This document shows, in pieces, positions 1-12,700 of a DNA stretch of 64,000 bases. Position 1 is the first letter of the stretch, and each line of letters starts with the position of its first letter. Origin of the DNA: Montifringilla adamsi (Eukaryota > Chordata > Aves > Passeriformes > Passeridae); assembly GCA_017590115.1 (NCBI GenBank), contig JAGGNK010006471.1:219809-283808 (forward strand), read 5' to 3'. Both the position numbers and the translations under genes were made by a program. Below the pieces are notes generated by a model. The model searched no databases, was not told the origin of the DNA, and was given only the letters and a program-made list of their open reading frames with translations.

Positions 1-3000
1 ACCTTACATCTGGGTTCACAGAAGGACAGATTGGGTCTCTTATATGCAAAGGCAATTCTTTTCAGTATTATACCGTGTCACAAAATATCTGAACTCAGTC
101 AACCGTGGAAATATATCTGTAGTTAGAGCCATCTCAGGTTTCAGATAAGCTGGTGACAGACAAGATTATCCTGGCTGAGGCATGCAAATAAGTTATTTGA
201 AAATGTCTAAATAGATATCTCAGTGTTATCTGCATAACACTTTGTTGCTGGACTGAAGTAGACTCGGAAGGAAGCAGGGCAGTTTACCAGAGGCTCTGGT
301 ATTAGCTGTTGTTTGTCCTTTGCCTGATTGGGGCATTCTTCAGTTTCTCAGGAAGAGAAACTGGAATTGTGCTGTCCCAGATCTCAAACCACAATGTTCA
401 GCTAGAAAGAAGGTGTTTGGGCTATGTGCACTGTAGATCAACTTAATTCTTTAAAGTATTTGGTTGTGTGCAGGTATTCAAGTTTGCAAGTTTGTGGATT
501 CAGTTCTGACAATGCTAATCTTAGTTCTACCAACTGTATTATCAACACCAGTTCTTAATTGCAATTATATTAATTTATTGACTTGATTTTTAACAGATAA
601 AATTATGCTCATGTAGGGTTTTATGGATACATTTTTGTAGTGTGCAGAAGCTACTGACAGAGAAGCACTGCTGAAAGCCTCTTTTATGTCCATCCACTGC
701 ATGTTATACACATACACTGATGGTAGCAAACAAGACTGACATTACATGTACCGGCCCATATATTTTCCAAAAATTGTATATCAGAATTAATTTGACCTCA
801 CCCAGGCATGACATCATCATAAAAGACTCAAGGAATGAAACAAGTGTGAAGAAGATTTCTTGTTCTCACGTAGCATCCGTGAGAATGGGCAGATTGATGT
901 TGTATACCCTCCAGCTGTGATGAAACCTGTGATCCTTTCTCTCTGCTTACCTAAACACTTAAGAAATAAGAAACTGCACGTCTTTTGCAAGAGTTTCCTG
1001 TGGGTTTTGGATGGATGCATTATACTATAAATGGTTTTCTTTGTCCTGATTATGTTCAGAAGAGAGGGCAATATAAGAAATTCAGGATGAAGTGCTCAGC
1101 AGCTGTCATCCCATGAAGAGAGCAGTAGTGGACCAGCACTGTGGCTGTGGAGAACTGTTTGGTGGGGTTTTTGGGGCAGTAGCCCTGGCAGAGTTGCTAG
1201 GGAGATCAGAAACATTGCAGTGCTGTTTCTGTCCCTTGTACCCCAGCTGTTTCCAGTCTTTTGGGTGGGGATGTGCTGCTAAATGCAGGGGGAGGCTGAA
1301 GGTCCTTGTCCTCTTGTGTGCTGGCTGAAACACAAGTTCCTTGCTGAGCTCCCTCCAACTTCTTAAAAAAAAAATTCCTAGGAGAAGAGGAGCAGCTTGC
1401 TAGCAATTCACCAGAGGAGCCAACTCAGCTGCAGACAGGCAGGCAGGCAGCCAGGAGTAAAAGCAGCCTGAGCATCACTGGCAACAGCCCAGACTGCCTT
1501 CCTCAGTTTGGACTCCATTCCCCTAACATATATATGCATAGCTGTAGGTCTTCACAGGCCAAAATCTGTGAATAGGTGTGGAGTATGAGGTCCAGCTCAA
1601 CATAACAATAAACTTGCAGCATTTTTTTGCTCAGGTTTCATTTGCAGCAGGAGGTTTGGGTTTTCTTTCCTTTTCAAGCAAAAACTGAGGTCTTTGTGCC
1701 CCAAGACTTTTAAAGCTATCCTTCCTCCAACAACAGCTGTTTTACATTTAATCCAGAAAAGCTCTGCAATTGCATTCTTTGGGTGCTGTGGAAGAAACTT
1801 ACAACATTACTTCAGTACAGAATAAAGTACTTTTCACATTGTCTATCCTCATTTTTTTAATATAAATGTCTAATTCAGCAAGATGCCTTTAGGCTCAGTA
1901 AAGCAGGATTTAGTAAGTGTTTCATAATTTTCTGTTCAAGAAATAGTATGAACAAAGATGTGTTTCAGCCTGAAAGGGTTTCTATGTATATGGGTACTGA
2001 GTGCTCTTAAGTTTCACTGCAGAAGGAAATTGATGAAAACAAAAGCAAAGACCAATTTACAGTTGTGTCAACTATGGCAGGCACCTCTTATCCCTCAGAA
2101 AAGGGGGGAATAATGTGAATTTATGGAACTGTAGTAAAGAGCTAAAATACTATATATCATGAGGGGGAAAGATTTTGAGAAATCTTGTAAGACCTGCCGA
2201 TTCTCTTGTCTTCTCCAAGGCTGTGCTTGGAATTTTTGGGAAGGTGGGCAATTATTTAAAGTGCTTTAAAATCAATGTAGCTTTAGCTGAAGTAGAACCA
2301 AAGGAAAGAGAAAAATTAAGCCTATTTTGATAGGCTTCCCCTTTGCACATGCGTAATATTTTAGGGCATCATCCTGGCTCTCACACCATCTAGCGGGTGG
2401 GACTTTTTTGTCTTAGTACAAAAATGTTGAACAGCAGTGCAATTTGATACAGAAAGTGATTTATTCCCCTGCTGATAACTGAGATCATCTAGCATTCCAG
2501 ACAGGCGCAGTTAATGGATGACTTATCCCTCACCCAACAGCTGATTACAGGACCTCAGGAGACAGCAGGGAGATTTGAGTGAGGCTATAGAAACAACATG
2601 GCATTTTATTTTCCTTTTAGTGTTATTGCAACTATATTCAGCCCTGGAATGCTACAGCTGTGTCAGTCTGGGCCCCCTGCAGCACTGGCATGCATGGAGG
2701 TGGGTAGGCAGCACTCAGCCCCCATTGCTCTAATGGCATTATTACCCCTTTCTGCAGTCTCTGTGTAAACACTTACGGAGCAGAATAATGGGCCCTCATT
2801 TATTCAGAAGATACACCAAGTCTTTCATGATGACTTTTTATTGCAATTCCTGCTACTCCATTGGTTAGTTTTAAATCACTCTAACCCTGAAGGAATGCTG
2901 AGGAGTACACCTTCACATGAACTGAAAATTCTCCTGGCATCTGTCAGTGTACTTTTCATTAGGTTGATTCCTAAAAGTATCCATTAAAATACCTGAGGTG

Positions 3001-3477
3001 ATAACTGGTATGGTCATCAGCAGAGATAGATCAAGCCTGGGTTCATTCTTTTTTCTTAACAGATGGTTCTTAAAGAAGGTGAAGACTCAGTGTCTGAGCA
3101 GCTTGCTGTGCTCTTATTGCTAAGAAGTCTTAAATAGCTTTTTTTTTCCCTTTTTGAATGAAAAAAAAATCCACCACTTTTTTTCAGAAGACACCATTTC
3201 AGATAAAGTAATTTGGTTAGACATCAATAAATATCTGACTTTGCAGAGAAGTTGTCACATGATTCAGTTTTCTTGTGCAGCTTAGGGAATTAATTTCTTT
3301 TCTGAATTTGTCACACTTCACATTGCAGTGTCCAGTCCATGCTACATCTGTGTCCTTTCTATGAGCTTTTAAGTAAGACTCAGATGCATTGATGAAGTAT
3401 TGGGAGTGTGTTTGATATAAAAATTAAGATTTTGTTTCAAGTGTATTTTTTTCTAATACCATTCTTTCTCTTTCCAG
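1..3477 (+). other. MCC intron, 3' part
   Basis: No exon, RNA gene or clear mobile element is seen. There is a very short CAGG run near 1434-1451 and small A or T runs near 1365, 3140 and 3160. Open frames here are short and unrelated to MCC. Confidence 0.8.
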
Positions 3478-3712
3478 TACTACCAGCTCAACTGCAAGTA
3501 GTTGTGACACAGAGTTCACGAAGGAGGATGAGCAGCGGCTGAAGGATTACATCCAGCAGCTGAAAAATGACAGGGCAGCAGTGAAACTGACAATGCTGGA
3601 GCTGGAAAGCATCCACATTGATCCCCTTAGTTATGATGTTAAGCCACGTGGAGACAACCAGAGGCTGGACCTGGAAAATGCAGTCTTGATGCAGGAACTC
3701 ATGGCAATGAAG
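3478..3712 (+). CDS. MCC: MCC coding exon (first in window), 235 bp
   Basis: The acceptor follows a pyrimidine run ending in tttccag at 3471-3477, and the donor is aag|gtattt at 3712/3713. The first base completes a codon from the upstream exon; 78 full codons follow. The product starts T-T-S-S-T-A-S-S-C-D-T-E-F and continues through D-E-Q-R-L-K-D-Y-I-Q-Q-L to end L-M-A-M-K. It carries a Ser/Thr-rich linker followed by coiled-coil heptads. It matches the central-to-C-terminal part of vertebrate MCC. Confidence 0.95.
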
Positions 3713-6700
3713 GTATTTTATTCATAACCAAGAGGGAGCTGCTCTGCTGGCAATGCCCATGTCACAAAATATACTCAGTCATACACACGGGAGGCTTTGA
3801 TAGTGATCAGTGGGTAATGAAAGTAACTTCATTGAAACACATAATCTGGACTGAAAATCCAGTAGTCAGAAAGCGACAGAAGGCAGTGCATTAATAATGA
3901 TGAGCTATGTGTGTTCTGAATTAGAAGGACTTCATCGGTGTCTCTAAACTTGGAATGCTCTTTTTGACAAACAAGATGCTCTTTTTCTGAGAGATATGGC
4001 AGCTGAATTGCTCAAGGATGACAAAAAACCATGATTCAGCACTTCCCAAGAGATAGGTCATTACTTAGGAGCTTGCAAATATGCATCATAAATATTTGTG
4101 AACTGAAGCAGAACAAATTCCACTGCTTTTAATATTGGTGTGGGAGGAGGAATGGTCTGTCAGATGTCATCCCTAATGCTCTCTGACAGTTGGTCACAAG
4201 TCCTGAACTGTTCTAGGCACTGTGTTGCAATCTGTAGCTGAGTCCAGAGACTGAACGAGGGGTAGGGTGTGTAATGACTTGCATTAACAGAGGGTTTTGG
4301 AGAAAACCCTGCTTTATATGTCCAGCTCTTAAGATGTGTTCTAGAAAAGCTGATCTTTACTGACCAGTTGTAGAGAGCTTACATCATTTTAAGTCTGTCT
4401 TCTGTATTGATTTTGAGAGGTGAACTAAAAGATAGGAACATACCAAAGGCAATATGAATTTGTCTGGTTTTGATTCTGTTTAACTTCTATATTTTAGCAA
4501 GTGCTAATTTAGCCAACTAATTGTTGACATGTCAGGTGATGGTATTGAGTGGGACAGAAAATCCTAATAGTTTCATGAGCTTCTAAAATTACAGATTTTT
4601 GTTCAGATGTGCTGCTTCTGGCTAAGTGGTAGCCTGGTGATGATAACTATGTTCTTAGTGGTGCTGCTTTTCCAAGACGACAGATACAGTTTTGCATTTA
4701 TTATACAATAATGCATTTATTATTGGCAGTTCAGAAAAGATTGCTTGCTAGAGGTTGGGAGGTGTAAAATTATGTTACTTGTTTGAATACATTGTGACCA
4801 ACAGCAATATATTCCCCACAACTAAAACATGCAAGATGTACTGTAAGATGTTGGTAGATAATCAGATGCATATTTTGGATATCACAATTCCTTTTCCTTT
4901 TGTGCATCCAGATCTTCCCTGAAATCTCTTGCACACCATTCTTTTCTCTATTTTCTATTCCTTCTCTATTTTCTATTTCATTCTCTACTTTTCAATTTTA
5001 ACTCACTTTATTTTCCTAATTTTATTTTAATTTAAAGATAAGAGGAAACTGCAGAGCTGTATTTCTTGTGAGGTAGTGGCCTTGCCTTCCCTGTCAGGAA
5101 CACCAGCAGTTGCATATCATAATTTCTGGTACAGTTTCAAGTGCTGGTATTTCTTTTGTTCACACAACTGTTATCTAACTTGTTTTTGGCACACAGCATC
5201 CATTTGGCTGGACCTGGCACATTGGGTTTTCACTGCCGGAATTGCCTCTGGAAGAACATTTTCTTCTTGATCAGGTCGTGTGGAGTGCATACAGAATAGA
5301 CACACATTTTTGCATAGGTGTGTGACGTTACCTTCAGCCCTTTGCAGTACAGAGAAACTGAGAGTACTGTTATTGGTTGTAATTTCTTGTACTTTGCTGA
5401 AATTCACAACTGCAGGAAAACCTTATGTTTCTGAAAGAGACATTGTGAAAACTCAATTGTGAAAACTTGTGATTTGTCAAATATGTTACCTGTCAGCTTC
5501 CATGGTTGTTGCTCAGGTCTGCATTACCCCTGTTCATCTGTTTGTCAGGCTGGAACAGAGTTGAACCTAAGGTCAGGACTCATTTTGGCCTTCTGAGTAT
5601 ATTTTTTGTATCAATTATTTGAAACATGTATCTTACACAGAACATCATATGCATCTGTCTCCTTCTGAGACAAACTTGTAGTTATGATATTTTATTAAAA
5701 ACCCTTTGCTAGGATCTTTCCCCTCCTGAGGAGCTGGGAACCCCAGGAAAGAAATGTAAACAATAACTATCTGCTGCTGTGCAACAGGTGCATTTTCCAT
5801 TGGTCCATGTGGATTGTTTTCAATTGATGACCAATTACAGCCACCTGTGCCGAGGCTGCGAGCAGTCACAAGGTTTTTGTTATCCATTCTATTCTATTCT
5901 TGTTCTTTGTAACCTTCTGATATTTCTTTTCTCTCTGTTCTTTTAGTATAGTTTTTATGTAGTATTTTAATATAATATATAAGATAATAAATCAGTCATC
6001 TGAGAAATAGAGTCAAACCTTGAGTCTCCACACAGAGGGCATTTGCCACAGCACAAACTGAAAATTTAGGTTTCCTCTCAGTATTTTATTTAACTTGAAG
6101 CAGATGAACTGCAGAAGACTTCATTGTTTAGCATTTTTAATTTGTTCTCTCCCTTCTACATTCTTAGCAAGGGTGATACAGCTGGACCAAGCTACTCAAT
6201 TTCCCGCGTTGCTGGATCTTACAATCGCCCTGCTGTCTTCCCAAAACTTGGTTCTGTGTTGGAATCTCTGCCACATCTTTTGGCACCTTCCATTGCTGAT
6301 TTCCAGTAAAAACTGATCACCTCATCAGTTTGAAATACCTTTAGTAGTTCTTCATTATTAATTAGAAAGGCAGTTTGAGGATTGTTTCTCTGCTGCCCTG
6401 TTTTTTATTATTGTTTTACTGATCCAGAGCATAAGACGTAGTGGTCTGCCAGTACTCCTATAAAATTCAATTCTTTGCTTCAAGCAATAATTAACCATGT
6501 TTCCAAATACATTCTCATCCACGGTTTGTCATCATTGAGTAGTCTTGCTTTGAGGTCAGTTGTTGTCATGCCCCAGTTAGCAAGGAGATTACTTCTGATG
6601 GCTGTAAATAATTCCTGGTTTACAGCCTTTCTGCATTTCAAAGGACTTAATCTAGATAAGAAGTCTCAGCTTTCTACACTGATAATTTTTCCTCTTTTGT

Positions 6701-9700
6701 GTACAGGTGTTGATAATGTCACTCATGTGCTTTGAGACTAGTCTTTTGGTAGAAAATGTTAAGAATTCCATTGTCCACCTTTGTTACAGCCCTTCATACT
6801 CCTACAGATTTGTATAGTGAAATACAGTTAACCAGAGCATGACATTTATCTGCTGTAATGTTTGTTTTAATTATGAAGGCTGATACATCCCACCTTGTTT
6901 ACTGTGATTCTCCCGGAGTCATGACTTTTGTGACTTTAAAAACTTCTTGCCACATTAGAGTCCTACGTGACCAAATTGAATACAAATTTTGATTTTGAGA
7001 ATTCTGTGGTGTTTCTGGTTCTTTTGAATCAGAAATTTTTAATTTGCATTCAAGTTTTTCCTAAAATCAGGATTATAGTATGACTGTTAGTACAAAATAT
7101 CTCTCAATATTAAATTAATTAGTCGCAAAATAGCTGCTGGATTTGATACATGAAGCTTGTGCATTTGCATGGATTGTCTTTAGTCTTCTGCAATCCCCTA
7201 GAAGAGGGACACTTGCTACCTCCTCCTTCAGGGTTTCATTTAGTGAGTGCCACCTGTGCTCACTCTGAAGATGCAGGTGTGTTAAACTGGAAAAATGCTT
7301 CACAGCAACCTGTAGCTGGAAGAAAAGGGAAATAGTAGATATACAAAGGTGGCATTGTCATTTCAATTAAATTTAGATGCGGTCTTTAGAAGACTTATTT
7401 TCATGGAAAGAATTGCTGCATGTTGACTCACTAAATAAACCTGAAATACTTGAATTTTCCCAAAATGGCTGCTGCCACTCTGCCTCACACATTGCATGGG
7501 TCCGTATCACAATCCTTAACTGCAGTTCGAATTTTTAATCATCTTCAACCTTTCCATTCCCCTGTTCCTTCTCTGGCAGCCTCTGTAAGACACTGGCTGA
7601 CAGAAGCTTTTTAACTTATCCCCTGCTTTGTTTTTGCTTCTTTACTTCCAAGTCACGTTGTTTTGACATGAGAAAAGTAACATATGGGTGGTGCGTGATA
7701 AGTCTTCTGGGACAGGATGCAAACTGCTGATTTCATATATGATGATCTAAGCTTACTGTCTTCATAAACAAAGGAGTTAAACATTGATCCTCAAATTTAT
7801 TTTGAGCTTGGATAAAATAAGAAATAAAATAAAAAAATAATGAATATTTATGAAAATAAAATAAGTTAAAATCTTTGCATTATAAGAAAAAACTGTTCTA
7901 CAGATTATTTGTTGTAGTGGATAAATTTACCCTTTTATTTTAGGGAATAAATGTCCTTTGTTTCTGGGCTGAATTTGCCTAGTTTCATCCTCTAGCCAGG
8001 AAAGACCTTGTCATGACCATCCCACACAGACAGCCAAAAGTATCTTTTATTCATACAAGTGTCAAAATACTCTGTTCAAATTACTTCTCAGCCTTCACTA
8101 AGAAGGCTAAGTAGATTAATGGCTTTAGAAGTAGAGGCTTAAGAAGTTAAAGGCATTCACTTGAGTATATCAGACCATCCAGTTCTACTCCTATAACAAA
8201 ATTTCCCCATCATTATTTATCAGTATTTACATTTTTTACTGTTGACAGAAGCAATTAATGGTAAGTTTGCCTAACAACTAAATTTGTGTAAACCACATTG
8301 AATGAAACTGATTGTGCTTCTAACCTTCAGTTCACAAACAAGCAGATAAATAAATCAGTGACTTTAAAGTTCATACAAACCTTTCCAAGCCCCTCAGGGT
8401 TTTTAAGATAAGGATTTTATTTTTACATGGTTCTGAATAAGCCAGTGATGGTTGTAACTGTGATACACCTGTGTGGACTGCTTACTCTTAATCCAGACAG
8501 CAGATTTTTGGTAGGAACTTAGATTCCCTTCAACATAAAAAGTTTGTCTAAATATGTGTAAAGATTTGGTTTTGTATGACCTTTGTTAATAATGGCTGAA
8601 ATATGAAGAGCATTATTTTTGAACCATAAAGCAAGATACCTCTGTTATTTTTGTGATTAGGGGTTTTTTGGGATTTTGGTTTTTTTTTTAATAAATAGTG
8701 ACTTGTTCCTAGGCTGGCCACACAACAAGAAACTTCTGTCTTTCAGAGGTGTTTACACAATGAACAAGAGAAATGTAATACAAAAACTGTCTGCATGAAC
8801 TTAGTATTCACCCATTAAACGACCTAGGCCAAGGCAATTTAAACAGTGGAAACATGATTCTGGGTTGAGTTGTTGGTTTTTTTGGGGTTTTCTGGGGGTT
8901 TTTTTGAGTTTTTGGGGGTTTTTTGTTTGTTTGTTTGTTTGTTTTGGTTTGTTGTTGTTGTTGTTTTGTTTTGTTTAGGCAGTCTTTTGTTTGTTTATTG
9001 GTGGTTTTACCTACATAATGCAAATTATGTATTAGTACTATATCTTTAAAGGTTTTGTGGATATTGGGTTTTTCTGGGTATAGAAAATAACTAGGCATTT
9101 TGTACAAGAAACATTTCTGAAGTGTTGTTAATCACAAAGAGCCTTGTGGTTCAGGAATAACCCATCATTTGCTTTTCACAGGACTTTTGGAGCATGTGCT
9201 GAAAAAAGGGTGATTGCACTCATGCCTTGCTCTTAAACTTCTGCCCAGCCACTGTCAGACAGATGTTAAAACAGAGGTCTGTCCCCAGGCAGCAGACATT
9301 GTGTTGCAATAGGTGACAGCCCTGTCAGAAGCAAGAAGGAGCTCTCAGAATTGAGCTTCTTTCTATCAAGTACCAGTGTCCATCCTCTGTGGATTGTATT
9401 TAGGGAAGAAAATAAGTGAGTGCATTTTTCTGTCAAACTCAAGTTGTGTATGCTTGGGATTCTGGCCACCTAGGGGAGGGAATTTATAAATGGATGTCTG
9501 ATGGTGCCGTATTCGGTTGCTCTTTTTGACATAACTCATTTTACCACAGAGGCTGGTATTACAAGGCAGGAATCTTGGTCTCTCAAACCCCTTCCACAGT
9601 AATTAGATTAATTCTTGCATATCATTAAGAAACTGAAACCTCCCTTTTAGGGAGATGTTTGACAAAGTCATAAACTTCTGCTTTTAAGACAATGGTCTCT

Positions 9701-12700
9701 GAAGGACAAAGTAGAGCCAGAGAAATTTCAGCAGCTGTGGCAATTCTCTGAGATCTCTGACAGTCTAATTCTAATTTTGCTTCTGAGCTTATTCCTGAAG
9801 ATGATAAAGGGGTGGCACAGCTCATCATACTCAGACTGAAGATACACAGGTCTTCAAGAAATATGCAATGTGATTATAAAAAGTCATCTGGATGTTGATA
9901 GTTTTCTCAATGGAAAGAACTCTTAGGTTATAAGACTGGATGAAAATCTTGTTTAACCTCATCTTCCTTTAGGTACCTAGTCCCATGAAGCAGCAATAAT
10001 ACAATGTTTCTTCAACAGGAAGAGATGGCAGAGCTCAAGGCACAGCTTTACCTGCTGGAGAAGGAGAAGAAGGCTTTGGAATTGAAGCTGAGCACTCGAG
10101 AGGCCCAGGAGCAGGCCTACCTTGTCCATATTGAGCACTTGAAGTCAGAAGTGGAAGAACAAAAAGAGCAGAGAATGAGATCTCTCAGCTCAACCAGCAG
10201 CGGAAGCAGAGACAAACTGGGCAAGGTCAGGAGTCAAGCTACATTTCCAAAGTTGTAAACATGATTAATTAAACCTTTCCCATCCCTATTGCAGTCTTTA
10301 GCATGTTAGTCATGCTCTTATTTTGTCTACAAGCAGATCTTTTCTCTCTTCCCCAGTTGCGAGGTGGTTTCTTCCATGCTGTGACTTCAGAACTCTGCAG
10401 AATTGGTGTTAGGCATGGGCTAATGGTATTTTGAGGACTACCACAAGGCCAGTCTTGCCAGACATACAAGTTGCTGTGGTTGAGCATGTGTTTTGCCTGT
10501 TGCCACTCACTGGAAACACTGGAAAGGAGTCTAAGCAAAATGCCATTCTCCCATAAACACAAAATATGAAAACATCAGCACTCATTTTTATGCAGCATCT
10601 AGAACATTGTAATGACAATCTCTTTCTCCAAGTCAGATTGTAATAATTTGAGAATGAAGACTCTTCTCCCCTTCATGCAAAATAATGCAGAATAAACAGA
10701 TTTCTGCATTTGCAGTAATAACTTGCATTAAGAAATAAATACATCGGAAAACTTTGTCTTATTGTAATGCTGTGTCCCCATAAAATGTCAATAATGTGTT
10801 TTAAAACAAAAACCAAGACGTACACCTTACTTCCTTGTTCCTGGCAATACATCATCTGAATACTTCTCTTGATCCCAGTGCTTCTTTGTTTCATGTGTGG
10901 TGTCAAAAGAAATATAAGGAAGGCAGTGGCAGTTTTGCACACAGTAGCAGAATTCTGCAAGTCAGTGAGCTGTGGTGGTTTAAAAAACATTTAGAGGCAT
11001 TTGTGAAATACTAACCTGTTTAGTCCATTTCTTGGTATGATGATACACTGCCATATTGCTGTAACATTGAGTTGTCTGTTTCACCTTCATTTTAAAAGTA
11101 GCTGTGAACTAAGAGGCTTTCAGAATTTTCCCATAAGGATGGTCAGTAATTTCTAATCAGGTGGTTTTTCCTTCTTTCTCAGGAATGCAGTGATGGCACT
11201 GCAACACCGCTGACACTTGCTGAGCTGAGACCATACAATGAGAGTGAACTGACTGCTGAGCTGACAAATGCACTCAGGAGGTAAACACAGCTTCCCTCAC
11301 CAGGGTCAGGACATGTACTGTAGGTCCAGGGAAAGGTTTATTTCAGAGCCTTGACTATAACCCTCAAGTGGTTTGAGGAGTGATCCTGTGAAAAGGAAAA
11401 TTATTAAAGTCCTTCTAATTTCCCCCTCTCTCCTGCTGTTGTTCTTTAGCTGCTTTCACGTGGTGCTCAATTCCATTCTTCTTGAGGTTCTCTAGAATTC
11501 AGTTGAATTTTAGAAATAAAAGAAATGCTCAAAATGGCAGCAATGACCACTATCTGGCAAGAGTATGAGACGTAAAACAGTGACGTGACACATTTCTTGT
11601 GTGTGTAAAGAAAATGCTTAGTAAAGACAGGATTTGAAGTGTGATCTTTGGTTAAGAAGGTTGGCCACAGGTTAGAACTTGGGTAGGAGTTACAAGAGTG
11701 GGAAATGCAGGCATTTTGATGACTCAGATGCTCTGTTTGTCTCCTGAGTATGTAAGTGGAGCCACTGTTCCATTACAAATGATATTGTGTGAGGCATTAG
11801 CTTTCCAATGGGAGAGAAAATTGATGTCTTGACAAACATCTTTTATCAACAGCCAGGTTTTAAGCTTAAGCTTTCAATACAGTTATACATTAGCTAGATA
11901 TTTGTTTCTGCTGTAGTTTTTCCTTCACCAGCTATGTGGTAAACTTAATGACAAATAAATGCATAGTTTCAATAATGGTTTCAATACGTGTTCCACCTTT
12001 ACCAAGAAATGGCTGTCTGGTATCTAATCTGGTTCTTATATTTAGAACATGTCCAAAATGCTGCTAAGAATTTTGGCTGGGAAGAGTGTGTTTTGCTTTA
12101 CTGGTGTTTGCGCCTTCTTTGATGGTGGAATGTCCTTTCAGGTAGCTGTGGTGTTTCATTCCTGAGGTGCTTTTTTTCATAGGTGCAATGGGTGCTGTGC
12201 CTAGGGACGCTTAAGCCTGAAAGGCATTATGTAAAAATATAAGATCATTACCACTGCAGAATCAATACATCTCATACCATTTGCTTAGTAGTCTGGCAGT
12301 TGCTGAGTACTTAATTTGCATGATGCAGGGAACAAAATTCTGTGGGTAAAATAATCAAAACTGTCATTTGTGTGTGGGTGGATAAAACCCATCAGCAAAG
12401 TAATTTACATAAACATTGCAGAGAGCCATTGGCCTCCCCTGTATCCCCCACATTGCTCACTGGTGTGAGCTGCTCCACCAGCATTTTCTCCCTTCACTCA
12501 AGCTGCTGCTCTTGTTATTTGCTCCTGGATTTACAGGAGATGCCAATAACCTTAGTTAGCAGAGGTTTGAGTATAGTCGTGAAATGTGGTTTGCTGACAA
12601 CACAGAGAAAACAACTTTGCTTTATCTACTAGGCCTTAAGTTGATTAGCATGGATTTCCAGCCAAGGGCCTCACAAGTACAGTTTGTCAGGCAGAAATGG

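Larger units (their letters stand above)
3713..10018 (+). other. MCC intron (6.3 kb)
   Basis: AT-rich non-coding DNA between two confirmed exons. It holds an LTR-like fragment (about 5640-6060) and a T/G-rich low-complexity tract (about 8871-8980), listed separately. No coding exon fits the MCC frame here. Confidence 0.85.

Noticed and set aside
8808..9107. Lys/Gln/Pro-rich 99-codon minus-strand frame
   Set aside because: It translates the T/G-rich low-complexity repeat.
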